Source: Fervidobacterium_A thailandense (GTDB lineage Bacteria > Thermotogota > Thermotogae > Thermotogales > Fervidobacteriaceae). From it: 64,000 bases of DNA. Of this stretch, positions 51,446-60,633 are shown one piece after another (the first letter of the stretch is position 1; each line of letters opens with the position of its first letter). The position numbers were made by a program, and so were the translations under genes. The notes under the pieces were generated by a model. It had not been told where the DNA came from and searched no databases. It saw only the letters and a program-made list of their open reading frames with translations. The stretch lies in the NCBI RefSeq assembly GCF_041505935.1, contig NZ_CP140110.1, one strand, 5' to 3'.

Positions 51446-53152
51446 GTGGAGCAGGAAAAGAAGCCAAAACGTTTGGGAGATGTTCTTATCGAGAAAGGCA
51501 TAATCACATCCTTAGAACTCGAAAGGGCTCTCGAGCTCCAGAAAGATCTAAAAAAGCCACTGGGAGAAGTACTCGTCCAGATGGGTTACTGTACGTGGGA
51601 TGATATCGTAAAAGCACTGGCTGAACAGTTCGGAGTTACTGCCTGCACTCACGAACCGAAGATAAACGAAGAGTTTGCGAGGTCCTTTCCGAAAGATTTG
51701 GTAAACGAACTGAAGGTCATCCCGATAGATGAACATGATGGTAGAATAATCCTAGGCGTAGACAACGTTTACGAGATCCCGGTCATAAGGCGACGTGTGA
51801 AGTTTAGACTCGGGAAGGATGTTGAATTTTACCTGATGCCACCGAGTCTTTTTGAAATAATGTACGATAGGGTACTCCATGGCTTCGTGAGTCAGCCGTT
51901 TTCGGAGGCTATCCAGGACGTCGTTTACCAAAGTGAGGTTCAGCAGGAGCTTGAAAAAGAAACTGAACCTGAGGTTACCGAAGAAGAGACACCGGTGGTT
52001 AAGCTTGTGTCGAACATAGTTGATCATGCAATTGAGTTGGACGCGAGCGATATACACATAGAACCGCAACGGAAGAACGTGGTTGTAAGGTACAGGATTG
52101 ACGGTGTTCTTAGAAGAATAACGGAATATCCGCGTTCGATGCACTCGGCTGTGGTCTCACGAATAAAGATTCTCTCAGGGCTTGACATTGTCGAGCGGAG
52201 GCTTCCTCAGGATGGAAAATTTTTTGTGAAAAAGGGCGAGGAGCAATTTGACTTGCGTGTTTCCACGATGCCGTCGGTGCACGGTGAGAAGGTTGTTATG
52301 AGGATTTTGAAAGTGTCCTCATCAAAGAAGAAACTCGAGGATTTGGGTTACTCTCCGTACAACTACGAGCGAATTCAGAGGTTGATTGAGCATCCTTACG
52401 GTATAATCCTCGTTACCGGACCCACAGGGAGCGGTAAGTCAACAACTCTCGTGGCCATAATCAATTCGCTGAATTCCGAGGACGTGAACATCGTTACGGC
52501 CGAAGACCCTGTGGAGTACACGATTGACGGTATCACCCAGTGTCAGGTCAATCCGGAAATCGGCTTGACCTTTGCAAAGTATCTGAGGGCGTTCCTGAGG
52601 CAAGACCCGGATATAATCATGGTGGGTGAGATCAGGGATACCGAAACGGCCCAGCTCGCGATCGAAGCCTCGCTTACCGGACACTTGGTCTTGTCGACGT
52701 TGCACACCAACACCGCTGCCGGTGCGATCGATAGGCTTGTAAATATGGGGCTTGATCCGTCGTTGATTTCAGCATCACTTATCGGTGTGATAGGTCAGAG
52801 GCTCGTGAGAAAGGTCTGTGAAAAATGTAGGGAACGTGAGGAACTACCGCCGAAATTTGCCGAAAAGGCACGGAAGATGTTCCCGGATTTGGAACCGTTC
52901 CAGTATGTGGGAAAGGGTTGTCAAGCGTGTAACAACACCGGATACAAGGGTCGAACGGCGGTGGCCGAGGTGCTCGTTGTAAACGACGAGATCCGGCGGG
53001 CGATACAGAAGGGATTATCGATGGTCGAGATCGAGAAACTTGCTAAAGCGGGCGGCATGAAGACTATGTTCCAGGATGGCCTTTACAAAGTTCTCAACGG
53101 CGAGACAACCATCCAAGAAGTGCTATCAATAGTTGGGGAAGAGGAGGAGTGA
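51446..53152 (+). CDS. pilB: Type IV pilus / type II secretion assembly ATPase (PilB/GspE)
   Basis: 568 residues from GTG. The N-terminal MshEN/T2SSE_N domain (RLGDVLIEKGIITSLELERA) is followed by the ATPase core: Walker A GPTGSGKSTT (about 326-335), Asp box near DIHIEPQRKNVVVRYRIDG, Walker B IIMVGEIRDTETAQ, His box STLHTNTAAGAIDRLV. The tetracysteine zinc module is CEKCRER and CQACNNTGYKGR. It powers pilin polymerisation on the inner face of the membrane. Linkage to ftsZ repeats what is seen in T. maritima. No other pilus gene is in the window. Confidence 0.94.
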   Translation: MEQEKKPKRLGDVLIEKGIITSLELERALELQKDLKKPLGEVLVQMGYCTWDDIVKALAEQFGVTACTHEPKINEEFARSFPKDLVNELKVIPIDEHDGRIILGVDNVYEIPVIRRRVKFRLGKDVEFYLMPPSLFEIMYDRVLHGFVSQPFSEAIQDVVYQSEVQQELEKETEPEVTEEETPVVKLVSNIVDHAIELDASDIHIEPQRKNVVVRYRIDGVLRRITEYPRSMHSAVVSRIKILSGLDIVERRLPQDGKFFVKKGEEQFDLRVSTMPSVHGEKVVMRILKVSSSKKKLEDLGYSPYNYERIQRLIEHPYGIILVTGPTGSGKSTTLVAIINSLNSEDVNIVTAEDPVEYTIDGITQCQVNPEIGLTFAKYLRAFLRQDPDIIMVGEIRDTETAQLAIEASLTGHLVLSTLHTNTAAGAIDRLVNMGLDPSLISASLIGVIGQRLVRKVCEKCREREELPPKFAEKARKMFPDLEPFQYVGKGCQACNNTGYKGRTAVAEVLVVNDEIRRAIQKGLSMVEIEKLAKAGGMKTMFQDGLYKVLNGETTIQEVLSIVGEEEE

Positions 53153-53155
53153 TCT

Positions 53156-54322
53156 TTGCCAGTGGATCCGAGAAAGTACCGCGAGGAGAAGGAAGCTGAG
53201 ATTAGAAGAACGTACGGTGAAATGAGAAAGAGGAGCTTTCGCTTCCTCTTTCTTAATATTATGATAGTCCTCCTTGTTTTTACCTTCATGTTTTTTGTTC
53301 AGCGTGTTTCACCGCAAACATATTCAAACATCGTTGAAAGTTTACAGCTGGTAGTTGAATTGAGCAAGGTGGAGTACCTGGCCCCGGATCCTATTTTTGC
53401 GAAGGTGTACATCGTTAACACCGGTAGAAGGGACAAGGACTTCATCCTCAGTGATTTCTACATCAAGCTCTATTCCGAGAACAAGACCGTGTTTGAGTTT
53501 TCCTACCCGCGTGCGATTAACAGCAATGTAACCGGTCTTGGGAAAAGGCTTGTTTACGAACTCGGAAAGGATGTAACGTTATCAAACCTCGAAGCTGGTG
53601 AGTACAAGATCTTTGTCTCGTGCAAAATCAACGGTAGAGAAGTACGTACTGAGAGGCTTTTCAAGTACCAGGAGAGGATCGATTATATCATTCTCTCCGA
53701 ACCCTACTACCTGGTTGGTGAAAGGTTCACCCCTTCCTTGCTTATTGTGAACAGGACCAAAGATCGGCAAAAAATTGAGGTTGTACGCGTGGTCTGGGAT
53801 TTTCTGGGCGAGAAGTTTCAAGAAGATAAAGCTGAAACATTCTCGCTTGAGCCCGGTGGTTCAGCATTATTTAGCTCCAAAGCAAGTTTCCTGGTGAGAG
53901 AAAAGGGCGAACACGAAATAGGGTGTACTGTGTATTTATCAGATGGTAGTGTAAAGGTGTTCAAGGCACTTGTTCCAGTTACTTCGAAACATGAAGAGAA
54001 ACTGGACAATTTGGAAATGAACCTCGAAGCAGATGATGTGGTGGTAGTAAACAAACTTGCACGTATCAGGGTTAACCTCATAAACAAGTTGAATCGTAAC
54101 AGATTTTTGAAGATTGACAGAGTTACCATCAGCATTGTTGATATTGGTTACAGTTTTGTGGCCTCGAGTAGACGTGTCTTTCTTCCCCCCTTCGGAAAAT
54201 CTACGCTAATCCAGCCAGAAAGACTGATCTTCACTTCACCTGGCGTCTACGAAATGATAGTCACCGTCCAATCCGGTGATGACAAGATTATTAAAAAGCT
54301 AAGTGTGGCTGTTGGGAAATGA
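53156..54322 (+). CDS. Single-pass membrane protein of unknown function
   Basis: 388 residues from TTG, three bases after the pilB stop, with GAGGAGGAGTG as ribosome site. Charged N-terminus, one membrane helix (FLFLNIMIVLLVFTFMFFVQ, about 24-43), then an extracytoplasmic region of repeated beta-sandwich-like parts (YLAPDPIFAKVYIVNTGRRD, LVGERFTPSLLIVNRTKDRQ, VNKLARIRVNLINKLNRNRF), reminiscent of CARDB or Ig-like folds. I do not recognise a family. Operon position suggests a link to pilus assembly or division. Confidence 0.75.
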   Translation: MPVDPRKYREEKEAEIRRTYGEMRKRSFRFLFLNIMIVLLVFTFMFFVQRVSPQTYSNIVESLQLVVELSKVEYLAPDPIFAKVYIVNTGRRDKDFILSDFYIKLYSENKTVFEFSYPRAINSNVTGLGKRLVYELGKDVTLSNLEAGEYKIFVSCKINGREVRTERLFKYQERIDYIILSEPYYLVGERFTPSLLIVNRTKDRQKIEVVRVVWDFLGEKFQEDKAETFSLEPGGSALFSSKASFLVREKGEHEIGCTVYLSDGSVKVFKALVPVTSKHEEKLDNLEMNLEADDVVVVNKLARIRVNLINKLNRNRFLKIDRVTISIVDIGYSFVASSRRVFLPPFGKSTLIQPERLIFTSPGVYEMIVTVQSGDDKIIKKLSVAVGK

Positions 54323-54359
54323 ACGAAATATTCTGATTTTCCTAAAAGAGGTGAGAATA

Positions 54360-55562
54360 ATGGCTAAGACGGGACACCAGAAAATCGAGTGGGTTTCAAA
54401 GCATATGAGCTTATTGAACATGCTTCAGAAGGGTGACTATGACTTAACTGGGTGGCGAATTGGCATGTCGATACACTTGGAGGCAAAAACGGCCTATTTG
54501 GCCATCACGCTTAAAAAACTCGGTGCTCAAGTGGTTGTCACCGGTTGCAATCCGCTGTCCACGCAAGATGATGTAGCCCAAGCACTGGCCGATTACGGAA
54601 TCGAGGTTCATGCAAAGCGGACGACTGACGAGAAAGAGTACTTCTCTTTCCTCCACCGGGTGCTGGATTCAAAACCGGATTTGATCCTCGATGACGGTGG
54701 GGACCTTACGGTGCTCGCACACACGGAGCGGCGTGAGGTACTGGAGAATCTTAAGGGTGTCTCGGAAGAGACGACCACCGGGGTGAGAAGGTTAAGAAAC
54801 CTCCAAGAAAGAGGTATACTCAACGTTCCGGTTATCGCGGTCAACAACGCGAAGATGAAGTACCTATTCGATAACAGGTACGGTACTGGGCAATCGGTTA
54901 TCGACTCGATAATGAGAAACACGAATCTTTTACTTGCCGGAAAGAAAGTACTCGTAGCTGGTTACGGTTGGTGCGGTCGTGGTATAGCCATGCGCGCACG
55001 TGGCATGGGAGCGTACGTGATGGTTTCGGAAGTGGATCCGGTAAAGGCTGTTGAAGCGATTATGGATGGTTTCGAAGTTGGAAAGATCTCCGAGCTTTGC
55101 AAAGTGGCCGATATTGTAATCACCGCGACAGGGGTTAAGGATGTCCTCAAGGAGGAAGATTTGCTCAATCTGAAGAATGGAGCGGTTCTTGCCAACGCCG
55201 GTCATTTTAACGTGGAAATACCGATGGACGTACTCGAGAGGTTGGCTGAAGAAAAATACGAGATCCGTCAGAACGTGATGTGTTACAAGTTCAACGGGAA
55301 AGAAGTTTACGTCATAGGCCTAGGACGGTTGGTAAACCTGGCGGCTGCCGATGGACATCCTGTGGAGATCATGGACATTTCGTTCGCACTCCAGACCTTG
55401 GCACTGGTGTACTTGTCAAAAAATTACGCAACGCTGGAGAAAAAGGTCTACGAGTATCCTGCAGAGCTCGACGAACACGTAGCTCGTCTGAAATTGAAGG
55501 CCTTGGGTGTGGAAATTGACGAGTTAACCCCCGAGCAAGTTGAATACCTGAAAAATTTCTGA
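54360..55562 (+). CDS. ahcY: S-adenosylhomocysteine hydrolase
   Basis: 400 residues from ATG 54360 (AAAGAGGTGAG upstream; the frame is open back to 54303 but without a site). Bacterial and archaeal short-type enzyme: GMSIHLEAKTAYLAITLKKL, CNPLSTQDDVAQAL, LDDGGDLT, EETTTGVRRL, AVNNAKMKYLFDNRYGTGQS (substrate and catalytic K), NAD site VLVAGYGWCGRGIAMRARGM (about 200), and NAGHFNVEIP. It splits S-adenosylhomocysteine to adenosine and homocysteine in the methyl cycle. rng lies 20 bp downstream. Confidence 0.97.
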   Translation: MAKTGHQKIEWVSKHMSLLNMLQKGDYDLTGWRIGMSIHLEAKTAYLAITLKKLGAQVVVTGCNPLSTQDDVAQALADYGIEVHAKRTTDEKEYFSFLHRVLDSKPDLILDDGGDLTVLAHTERREVLENLKGVSEETTTGVRRLRNLQERGILNVPVIAVNNAKMKYLFDNRYGTGQSVIDSIMRNTNLLLAGKKVLVAGYGWCGRGIAMRARGMGAYVMVSEVDPVKAVEAIMDGFEVGKISELCKVADIVITATGVKDVLKEEDLLNLKNGAVLANAGHFNVEIPMDVLERLAEEKYEIRQNVMCYKFNGKEVYVIGLGRLVNLAAADGHPVEIMDISFALQTLALVYLSKNYATLEKKVYEYPAELDEHVARLKLKALGVEIDELTPEQVEYLKNF

Positions 55563-55582
55563 TTCGGAGGAACTGAAAGAAA

Positions 55583-56971
55583 ATGATCCTGATTCTCAAC
55601 AGAAATCAGCTAAGCGGGGAAACACAAGCTGCGTTGATGGATAACGGGAAGTTGATGGAGATCTACCTTGGTCATGACGAGGAGGATGAACCAGCTGGGA
55701 GCATATACGTAGGACGTGTGGAAAGAATCGTTCCTGGTCTCGATGCGGCGTTTGTTAAGATTGGAGCTGATAGCAACGCGTTCCTCAGATTAAAGGATGT
55801 TAAGAAGGAATACATGGAGTTCTTCGGAGTGACGAAACTTCATGAAGGGCAAAAGGTCCTTGTTCAGGTGAAGAAAGAAAGCGTGGGTATGAAAGGGCCA
55901 CAAGTAACGACGAACGTGGCCCTTGTTGGACGTTACGTGATCTTGTTACCGTTTTCCAAAAACATCGGAGTTTCAAGAAAACTTGAAGAAAATGAACGTG
56001 AAAAGCTGAGAGCACTTGCAAAAAAGTTACAGGAAGAAACGGGTATGGGGATAATTTTGAGAACCGCAGCTGTGGATGTAAACGATGAGACTTTGATCGA
56101 GGAAATTTACGAGCTGCAAGCCAAATGGCGTGATATTATTTCGCTATTCAAACGTTCCAGAAAGCCGAAGCTGCTGCTGAAGGAGGCGGATACTGACGAG
56201 TTTCTCATAAGGGAGTTTCTGAGGAGGGAAGTTACGGAAGTTGTTACCAACTTTCATGGTCACCGGGACTTGATACGCAAGTTTGACAAAAAAATCCCTG
56301 TCAAAGTGGTCGAAGGTGACACGTTCGAGGCCTTCGATGTGAAGAATAAGCTTTTAGAGGTCTACAGACGCCGGATAATGCTACCTTCGGGCGGGGAGAT
56401 AGTGATCGATAAAACGGAGGCGCTCACGGTGATCGACGTGAACTCGGGAAGGTACGTTGCTACCGACGATCACGAGCGCCTTTCGGAGGTCATAAACACC
56501 GAGGCGGCTGTTGAGATTTGCAGAATTTTAAGACTGAGAAACATCGGTGGTATCATTTTGGTGGATTTCATCGATATGAAAGATGATGCAACAAAGCAAA
56601 GAGTTATCGAAGTTTTGAAACGTGAAGTTGCCAAAGATAGGAATCGGGTGGAACTGTACGGTTTCACAAAACTTGGACTCTTCGAAATGGCGCGAAAACG
56701 AACGAGCAAATCTCTCGACGAGAAATTACTCTCGATTTGTCCAGTTTGTGGTGGGACTGGTAAGATTAAAAGCGCACAAACGGTGATTCAAGAACTCTTT
56801 GCTGACTTGCAGGACAAACCGAAGAACGCCAAGGAGCTAATATTAAAGGTGCACCCGTATTTGAAGCAATACATTTCGAAAACGGATTTAAAAGAGAAAT
56901 TAAAGGTCAACGTACACATTCATTACACGCACACTGATCCTAACACTTACGAAATCACTTGGCGTGTGTGA
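55583..56971 (+). CDS. rng: Ribonuclease G/E family endoribonuclease
   Basis: 462 residues, RNase G length without the long RNase E tail. The S1 domain at about 35-125 includes IYVGRVERIVPGLDAAFVKI. The nuclease part holds IDKTEALTVIDVNSGRYVAT and IILVDFIDMKDDA with the metal-binding aspartates. The Zn-link is CPVCGGTGK. It cleaves single-stranded AU-rich RNA in rRNA and mRNA processing. Its 3' end is close to the TGS-kinase gene, with the likely start of the latter 32 bp downstream. Confidence 0.95.
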   Translation: MILILNRNQLSGETQAALMDNGKLMEIYLGHDEEDEPAGSIYVGRVERIVPGLDAAFVKIGADSNAFLRLKDVKKEYMEFFGVTKLHEGQKVLVQVKKESVGMKGPQVTTNVALVGRYVILLPFSKNIGVSRKLEENEREKLRALAKKLQEETGMGIILRTAAVDVNDETLIEEIYELQAKWRDIISLFKRSRKPKLLLKEADTDEFLIREFLRREVTEVVTNFHGHRDLIRKFDKKIPVKVVEGDTFEAFDVKNKLLEVYRRRIMLPSGGEIVIDKTEALTVIDVNSGRYVATDDHERLSEVINTEAAVEICRILRLRNIGGIILVDFIDMKDDATKQRVIEVLKREVAKDRNRVELYGFTKLGLFEMARKRTSKSLDEKLLSICPVCGGTGKIKSAQTVIQELFADLQDKPKNAKELILKVHPYLKQYISKTDLKEKLKVNVHIHYTHTDPNTYEITWRV

Positions 56972-57003
56972 ATACGCATGAAAAGGCGGAGGTGCGAAAT
57001 ACG

Positions 57004-58683
57004 ATGGGTGAAACTTTGAAGATCTACGTCGATTCTCAAGAGTACGAAATTAACTACGGTGACACATTGGAAGAGATTGCAAAGGAGTACCAGAGAAAGA
57101 CGGGGAAGATCGTGCTCGGTGCCCGAATGGAGAACACTATACTTGAACTCTTCAGACCCATCACCCGTTCCGGCGAAATTACGTTCATAACCTTGGATTC
57201 CACGGACGGTCAGCGTATTTACCAAAGGGGCCTTTTCTTCATCCTTCATGCGTCCGTTCGGCGTTTGTTTAAAAATTGCAACCTAAAGGTCTTACACACT
57301 ATCGGTCACGGTGTGTACTGTGAGTTACGCGAACAGGGAACGGACAAGATCATCCAAGTGAGTGAAGAAGATGTGCAAAACTTAACCCGCGAGATGCTCC
57401 GCTGGGTAGAGGAGGATATTAAGTTCAGGAAATCGGAACTTCCGAAAAGTCAGGCTATAGACCTCTTCGCGTCCTGTGGGATGGAGGATAAGGTAAAGTT
57501 ACTAAGATACAGGAAGAAGAAGACGGTAAAGATCTACGAAGCTGATGGACATTTCGATTACTTCTACGGTTACATGCCTCCCAGCACCGGTTACATGAAA
57601 TGGTTCAAAATCGTTAAGTACGACAACGGAATTGTGGTGCTTTTGCCGAGGGTCCAGGATGGCCAAATAACTGTACCGGATTTCAAACCACTTCCAAAAC
57701 TCTCGGCCATTTTCATTGAGTACTCAAGATGGCTCGAAATAATGGAAGTGGATAACGTTGGCGACCTAAATGAAATCGTTGCGAGGGGTGAACGTGCCGT
57801 TTCGGATCTCATTATACTTGCCGAAGCGCTCCACGAAAAGAAGATAGCAATGATATCTGAAGAGATAAAGAACAGAAAGAGCGTGCGGTTAGTTCTAATT
57901 GCTGGGCCTTCCTCGAGCGGAAAGACGACTTTCTCTAAGAGGCTAATGGTTCAATTAAAGGCCAGTGGACTCAAACCGGTAACGATATCTCTGGATGACT
58001 ATTTTGTGGACAGGGAAAAAACACCGAGGGACGAAAATGGAAACTACGACTTTGAGGCGCTGGAGGCCATCGATGTTGAACTTTTCAACAGGAACTTGCT
58101 GGACCTTTTTGAGGGAAAAGAGGTCGAGATTCCGAAGTTCGATTTTGTTGCCGGTAAGAGGGTAAAGGGTCAGAGGTTGAGGATAGGAAAGGATCAGATA
58201 ATCATCGTTGAAGGTATACACGGTTTGAACCCAAAGTTGACAGAGATGGTTCCTGAGGAGCTGAAGTTCAAAATTTACGTCAGTGCGCTCGCTCAGCTGA
58301 ACCTCGACAACGTCAACCGCTTACACACCACCGATGTTAGGTTGATCCGGAGGATGGTACGTGATAGCAAGTTCCGTGGTCATAGCGCACTGGCCACACT
58401 CAGGATGTGGCCGAGTGTGCGACGCGGAGAGGAACGTAACATCTTCCCGTACCAGGAGAACGCCGATGCAATGTTCAACAGTGCACTAATTTACGAACTT
58501 TCGGTACTCAAGATCTTCGCCGAACCACTCTTGACCGTTGTGCCGGACACAGAGCCAGAGTCCACGGAGGCGAACAGGTTGCTGAAAATCCTGGACTACT
58601 TCCTACCGATAACGAACATCGAGGATATACCGAGAACATCGATAATTAGGGAATTCATTGGTCGCAGCGCGTTCAGATACTGA
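57004..58683 (+). CDS. TGS domain-uridine kinase fusion protein
   Basis: 559 residues from ATG 57004. The first about 70 residues form a TGS domain (LKIYVDSQEYEINYGDTLEE), followed by a region like the editing or SAD part of threonyl-tRNA synthetase (HASVRRLFKNCNLKVLHTIGHG). The C-terminal half is a uridine kinase/PRK-type P-loop kinase: Walker A LIAGPSSSGKTTFSKRL (about 300), SLDDYFVDREKTPRDENGNY, IIVEGIHGLNP, TDVRLIRRMVRDSKFRG. This fusion is well known in anaerobic thermophiles; it likely phosphorylates uridine or cytidine, while the role of the TGS part is unclear. Confidence 0.93.
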   Translation: MGETLKIYVDSQEYEINYGDTLEEIAKEYQRKTGKIVLGARMENTILELFRPITRSGEITFITLDSTDGQRIYQRGLFFILHASVRRLFKNCNLKVLHTIGHGVYCELREQGTDKIIQVSEEDVQNLTREMLRWVEEDIKFRKSELPKSQAIDLFASCGMEDKVKLLRYRKKKTVKIYEADGHFDYFYGYMPPSTGYMKWFKIVKYDNGIVVLLPRVQDGQITVPDFKPLPKLSAIFIEYSRWLEIMEVDNVGDLNEIVARGERAVSDLIILAEALHEKKIAMISEEIKNRKSVRLVLIAGPSSSGKTTFSKRLMVQLKASGLKPVTISLDDYFVDREKTPRDENGNYDFEALEAIDVELFNRNLLDLFEGKEVEIPKFDFVAGKRVKGQRLRIGKDQIIIVEGIHGLNPKLTEMVPEELKFKIYVSALAQLNLDNVNRLHTTDVRLIRRMVRDSKFRGHSALATLRMWPSVRRGEERNIFPYQENADAMFNSALIYELSVLKIFAEPLLTVVPDTEPESTEANRLLKILDYFLPITNIEDIPRTSIIREFIGRSAFRY

Positions 58684-58712
58684 ACCGAAAAGACATGAGG
58701 GGAGGCAGAGTA

Positions 58713-59237
58713 ATGGAACACCAAATCGGCTCCACGGAGCGTAAGTACCTCTTGGCCGTGTACCTTACGCTTAACCAGATGGGATGGACGAGGTTAAAGA
58801 AAATTTCTGAATTTCTAAACGTCAAAATGCCATCGGCAAAACAATTTCTCGAGAGGCTCTCCGAACAGGGCCTCATCTACTACGAACCGCGGGGAAGCAT
58901 CACACTCACAGCCGAGGGAAAGAAAGTGGCGATAACTGAAAACACCAAGCTTAACGCGGTGAAGATGTTCTTTTGTGAGATATTGGGACTGGATGAGAAC
59001 GAAGCAACGCAAGCATCTTGGAATGTTTACTTTAACCTCGGAGACAAAATTGTCGAGCGCTTCATCGCGTTTGCGCGATTTCTTGTTGAAGGTGGTAGTG
59101 GTGAGATCGTTGGTAAGTTCAGGGAGTTTCTGAATCAGCCACGTAAAAGGACGACACCGTGCCCAATCAAGAGCATACTCGACGAGCTCGAGGAAAAAAA
59201 TTCGAGCAAGGTGGAGGGATCGGAAAGTGAGTGTTGA
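58713..59237 (+). CDS. DtxR-like winged-helix regulator, second copy
   Basis: 175 residues from ATG 58713 (GGGGAGGC upstream). TERKYLLAVYLTLNQMG and VKMPSAKQFLERLSEQGLIY form the helix-turn-helix, with wing EPRGSITLTAEGKKVA, then LNAVKMFFCEILGLDENEAT. As in the 41.3 kb paralogue, the LEHxxS metal helix is not conserved (ASWNVYFNLGDKIV). CPIKS near the C-terminus resembles the Cys of other DtxR members. Overlaps the DUF4911 gene by 11 bp. Confidence 0.75.
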   Translation: MEHQIGSTERKYLLAVYLTLNQMGWTRLKKISEFLNVKMPSAKQFLERLSEQGLIYYEPRGSITLTAEGKKVAITENTKLNAVKMFFCEILGLDENEATQASWNVYFNLGDKIVERFIAFARFLVEGGSGEIVGKFREFLNQPRKRTTPCPIKSILDELEEKNSSKVEGSESEC

Positions 59238-59481
59238 AAGACCGGAAGTTTTGGAGTACGATATCCTTGTGAGGATAAATAAGGAAGACATACACATACT
59301 TAACTACCTCCTCGAAGCCGAGGACCACGTGATGAACATCAGAAGTCTTGAGGGAGAGTACCTCAGAGTCATCGCACCAAAGGACACGGTGCTCGATGCG
59401 ATAAGACTGCTCGAGAGTGCAAAAACCGTTGTGAATCTGGAGCTTGTCGAGCTCAGGCCGAACGATGGTAACGCTGGATAA
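59227..59481 (+). CDS. DUF4911 family protein
   Basis: 84 residues from GTG (GGAGGGATCGG upstream). YDILVRINKEDIHILNYLLE and EDHVMNIRSLEGEYLRVIAP match the small alpha/beta DUF4911 family of thermophilic anaerobes. No function is known. It is translationally coupled to the DtxR-like gene. Confidence 0.75.
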   Translation: MSVERPEVLEYDILVRINKEDIHILNYLLEAEDHVMNIRSLEGEYLRVIAPKDTVLDAIRLLESAKTVVNLELVELRPNDGNAG

Positions 59482-59522
59482 AAAGTGACGGCAATTCCGT
59501 GGTGTTCTCGGGGGGAGGGGTT

Positions 59523-60074
59523 ATGAGCCTTTTTTCCGAAAGATTGGAACTTGACGGGTACGTTGTGAGGCAGGCCTTTCCTGAGGACGCGGAAGCGTTG
59601 TACAAGGTGCGTATCGAGGTTGCAAAACACTGCGATACGGTTCTGTCGACACCCGAAGAGATAAGTCTTGAGAGTATTCGCACATGGATAGAGGACTGGT
59701 TGAAGAGGGATAAAAGATTATTCCTCGTTTTGGAACACGAAGGTGAAATCGTTGGACAGTTGTGGGTATGGTTTTACGACTCGAAGGAGAAGTTGAAACA
59801 CGTTGCTGAAATAGGTTTGGAGATCGTCCCAAGACATCAAGGAAAAGGTCTGGGCAAGAAGCTTTTTAAGATAGGTGTAGATTGGGCGGAAGAGAACGGT
59901 GCGGTGAGGATACAAGCCGAGACACTGGAGAGAAACATCGCGGTGATAAAAATCATGGAAGAGTGTGGCTTTAAGCTGGAAGGAAAGAGGTACGCTTTCG
60001 TGAAAAACGGTGATAGGTACGAGAATGCTGTAAGTTACTATAAAATTGTGGGCGATATTTCGGAAAAGGAGTGA
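59523..60074 (+). CDS. GNAT-family N-acetyltransferase
   Basis: 183 residues from ATG 59523, with GGGGGAGGGG upstream (the longer 59499 frame is unlikely). YVVRQAFPEDAEALYKVR (N-terminal strand), VAEIGLEIVPRHQGKGLGKK with the Q/RxxGxG/A acetyl-CoA loop, AVRIQAETLERNIAVIKIME and CGFKLEGKRYAFVKNGDRYE. Acts on an amino group of unknown identity; RimJ/RimL-like and aminoglycoside-type are possible. Four bases overlap the next open frame. Confidence 0.9.
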   Translation: MSLFSERLELDGYVVRQAFPEDAEALYKVRIEVAKHCDTVLSTPEEISLESIRTWIEDWLKRDKRLFLVLEHEGEIVGQLWVWFYDSKEKLKHVAEIGLEIVPRHQGKGLGKKLFKIGVDWAEENGAVRIQAETLERNIAVIKIMEECGFKLEGKRYAFVKNGDRYENAVSYYKIVGDISEKE

Positions 60075-60079
60075 ATGTC

Positions 60080-60604
60080 ATGTCTATAACTACCAGAACT
60101 GGAGACAACGGAGAAACGAGCTTGGCAAACGGAGAACGCGTTTCGAAAGACCATCCGAGGGTTGAAGCGTACGGAACAGTTGACGAACTGAATTCCTTTT
60201 TGGGACTGTCGAAACACTACCTCCCCGACTACGAGCGTGAAGTGGTTGAAGAAATCCAGAAGTCCCTTTTCAGGCTCGCTTCAGAACTGGCAAAAGGTGA
60301 ACAGTTCATAAGGTTGATCACGGAAGATGATGTGGAAGAACTGACCAAGATTATCCACCAGTATGAAGAGAAGGTGGACTTACATTCGTTTGCCGTACCG
60401 GGTGAGACTTTAGCGAGTGCTTACCTGGATGTTTGTAGAACAATTGCGCGGCGTGCCGAAAGACTCGTGGTACACTTGTCAAAGCATGAACAAGTACGTC
60501 CCGAGGTGATAAAGTACCTCAACAGGGTAAGTGACCTGCTGTACATCATGGCTCGATTTGTCGAAGGAAAGCATATAAGACCGATAAAAACTCGCGAACT
60601 TTGA
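60080..60604 (+). CDS. Cob(I)alamin adenosyltransferase, PduO type
   Basis: 174 residues from ATG 60080. ITTRTGDNGETSLANGERVS (ATP site), VEAYGTVDELNSFLGLSKHY, CRTIARRAERLVVHL, and EVIKYLNRVSDLLYIMARF, all standard for the PduO/MMAB family. It makes adenosylcobalamin from cob(I)alamin and ATP. It is the third of a tight run (GNAT, this gene, hutH) with starts overlapping stops. Confidence 0.95.
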   Translation: MSITTRTGDNGETSLANGERVSKDHPRVEAYGTVDELNSFLGLSKHYLPDYEREVVEEIQKSLFRLASELAKGEQFIRLITEDDVEELTKIIHQYEEKVDLHSFAVPGETLASAYLDVCRTIARRAERLVVHLSKHEQVRPEVIKYLNRVSDLLYIMARFVEGKHIRPIKTREL

Positions 60605-60633
60605 CAAAAGCTTGTCCTGCCGGGGGGAGTTCG

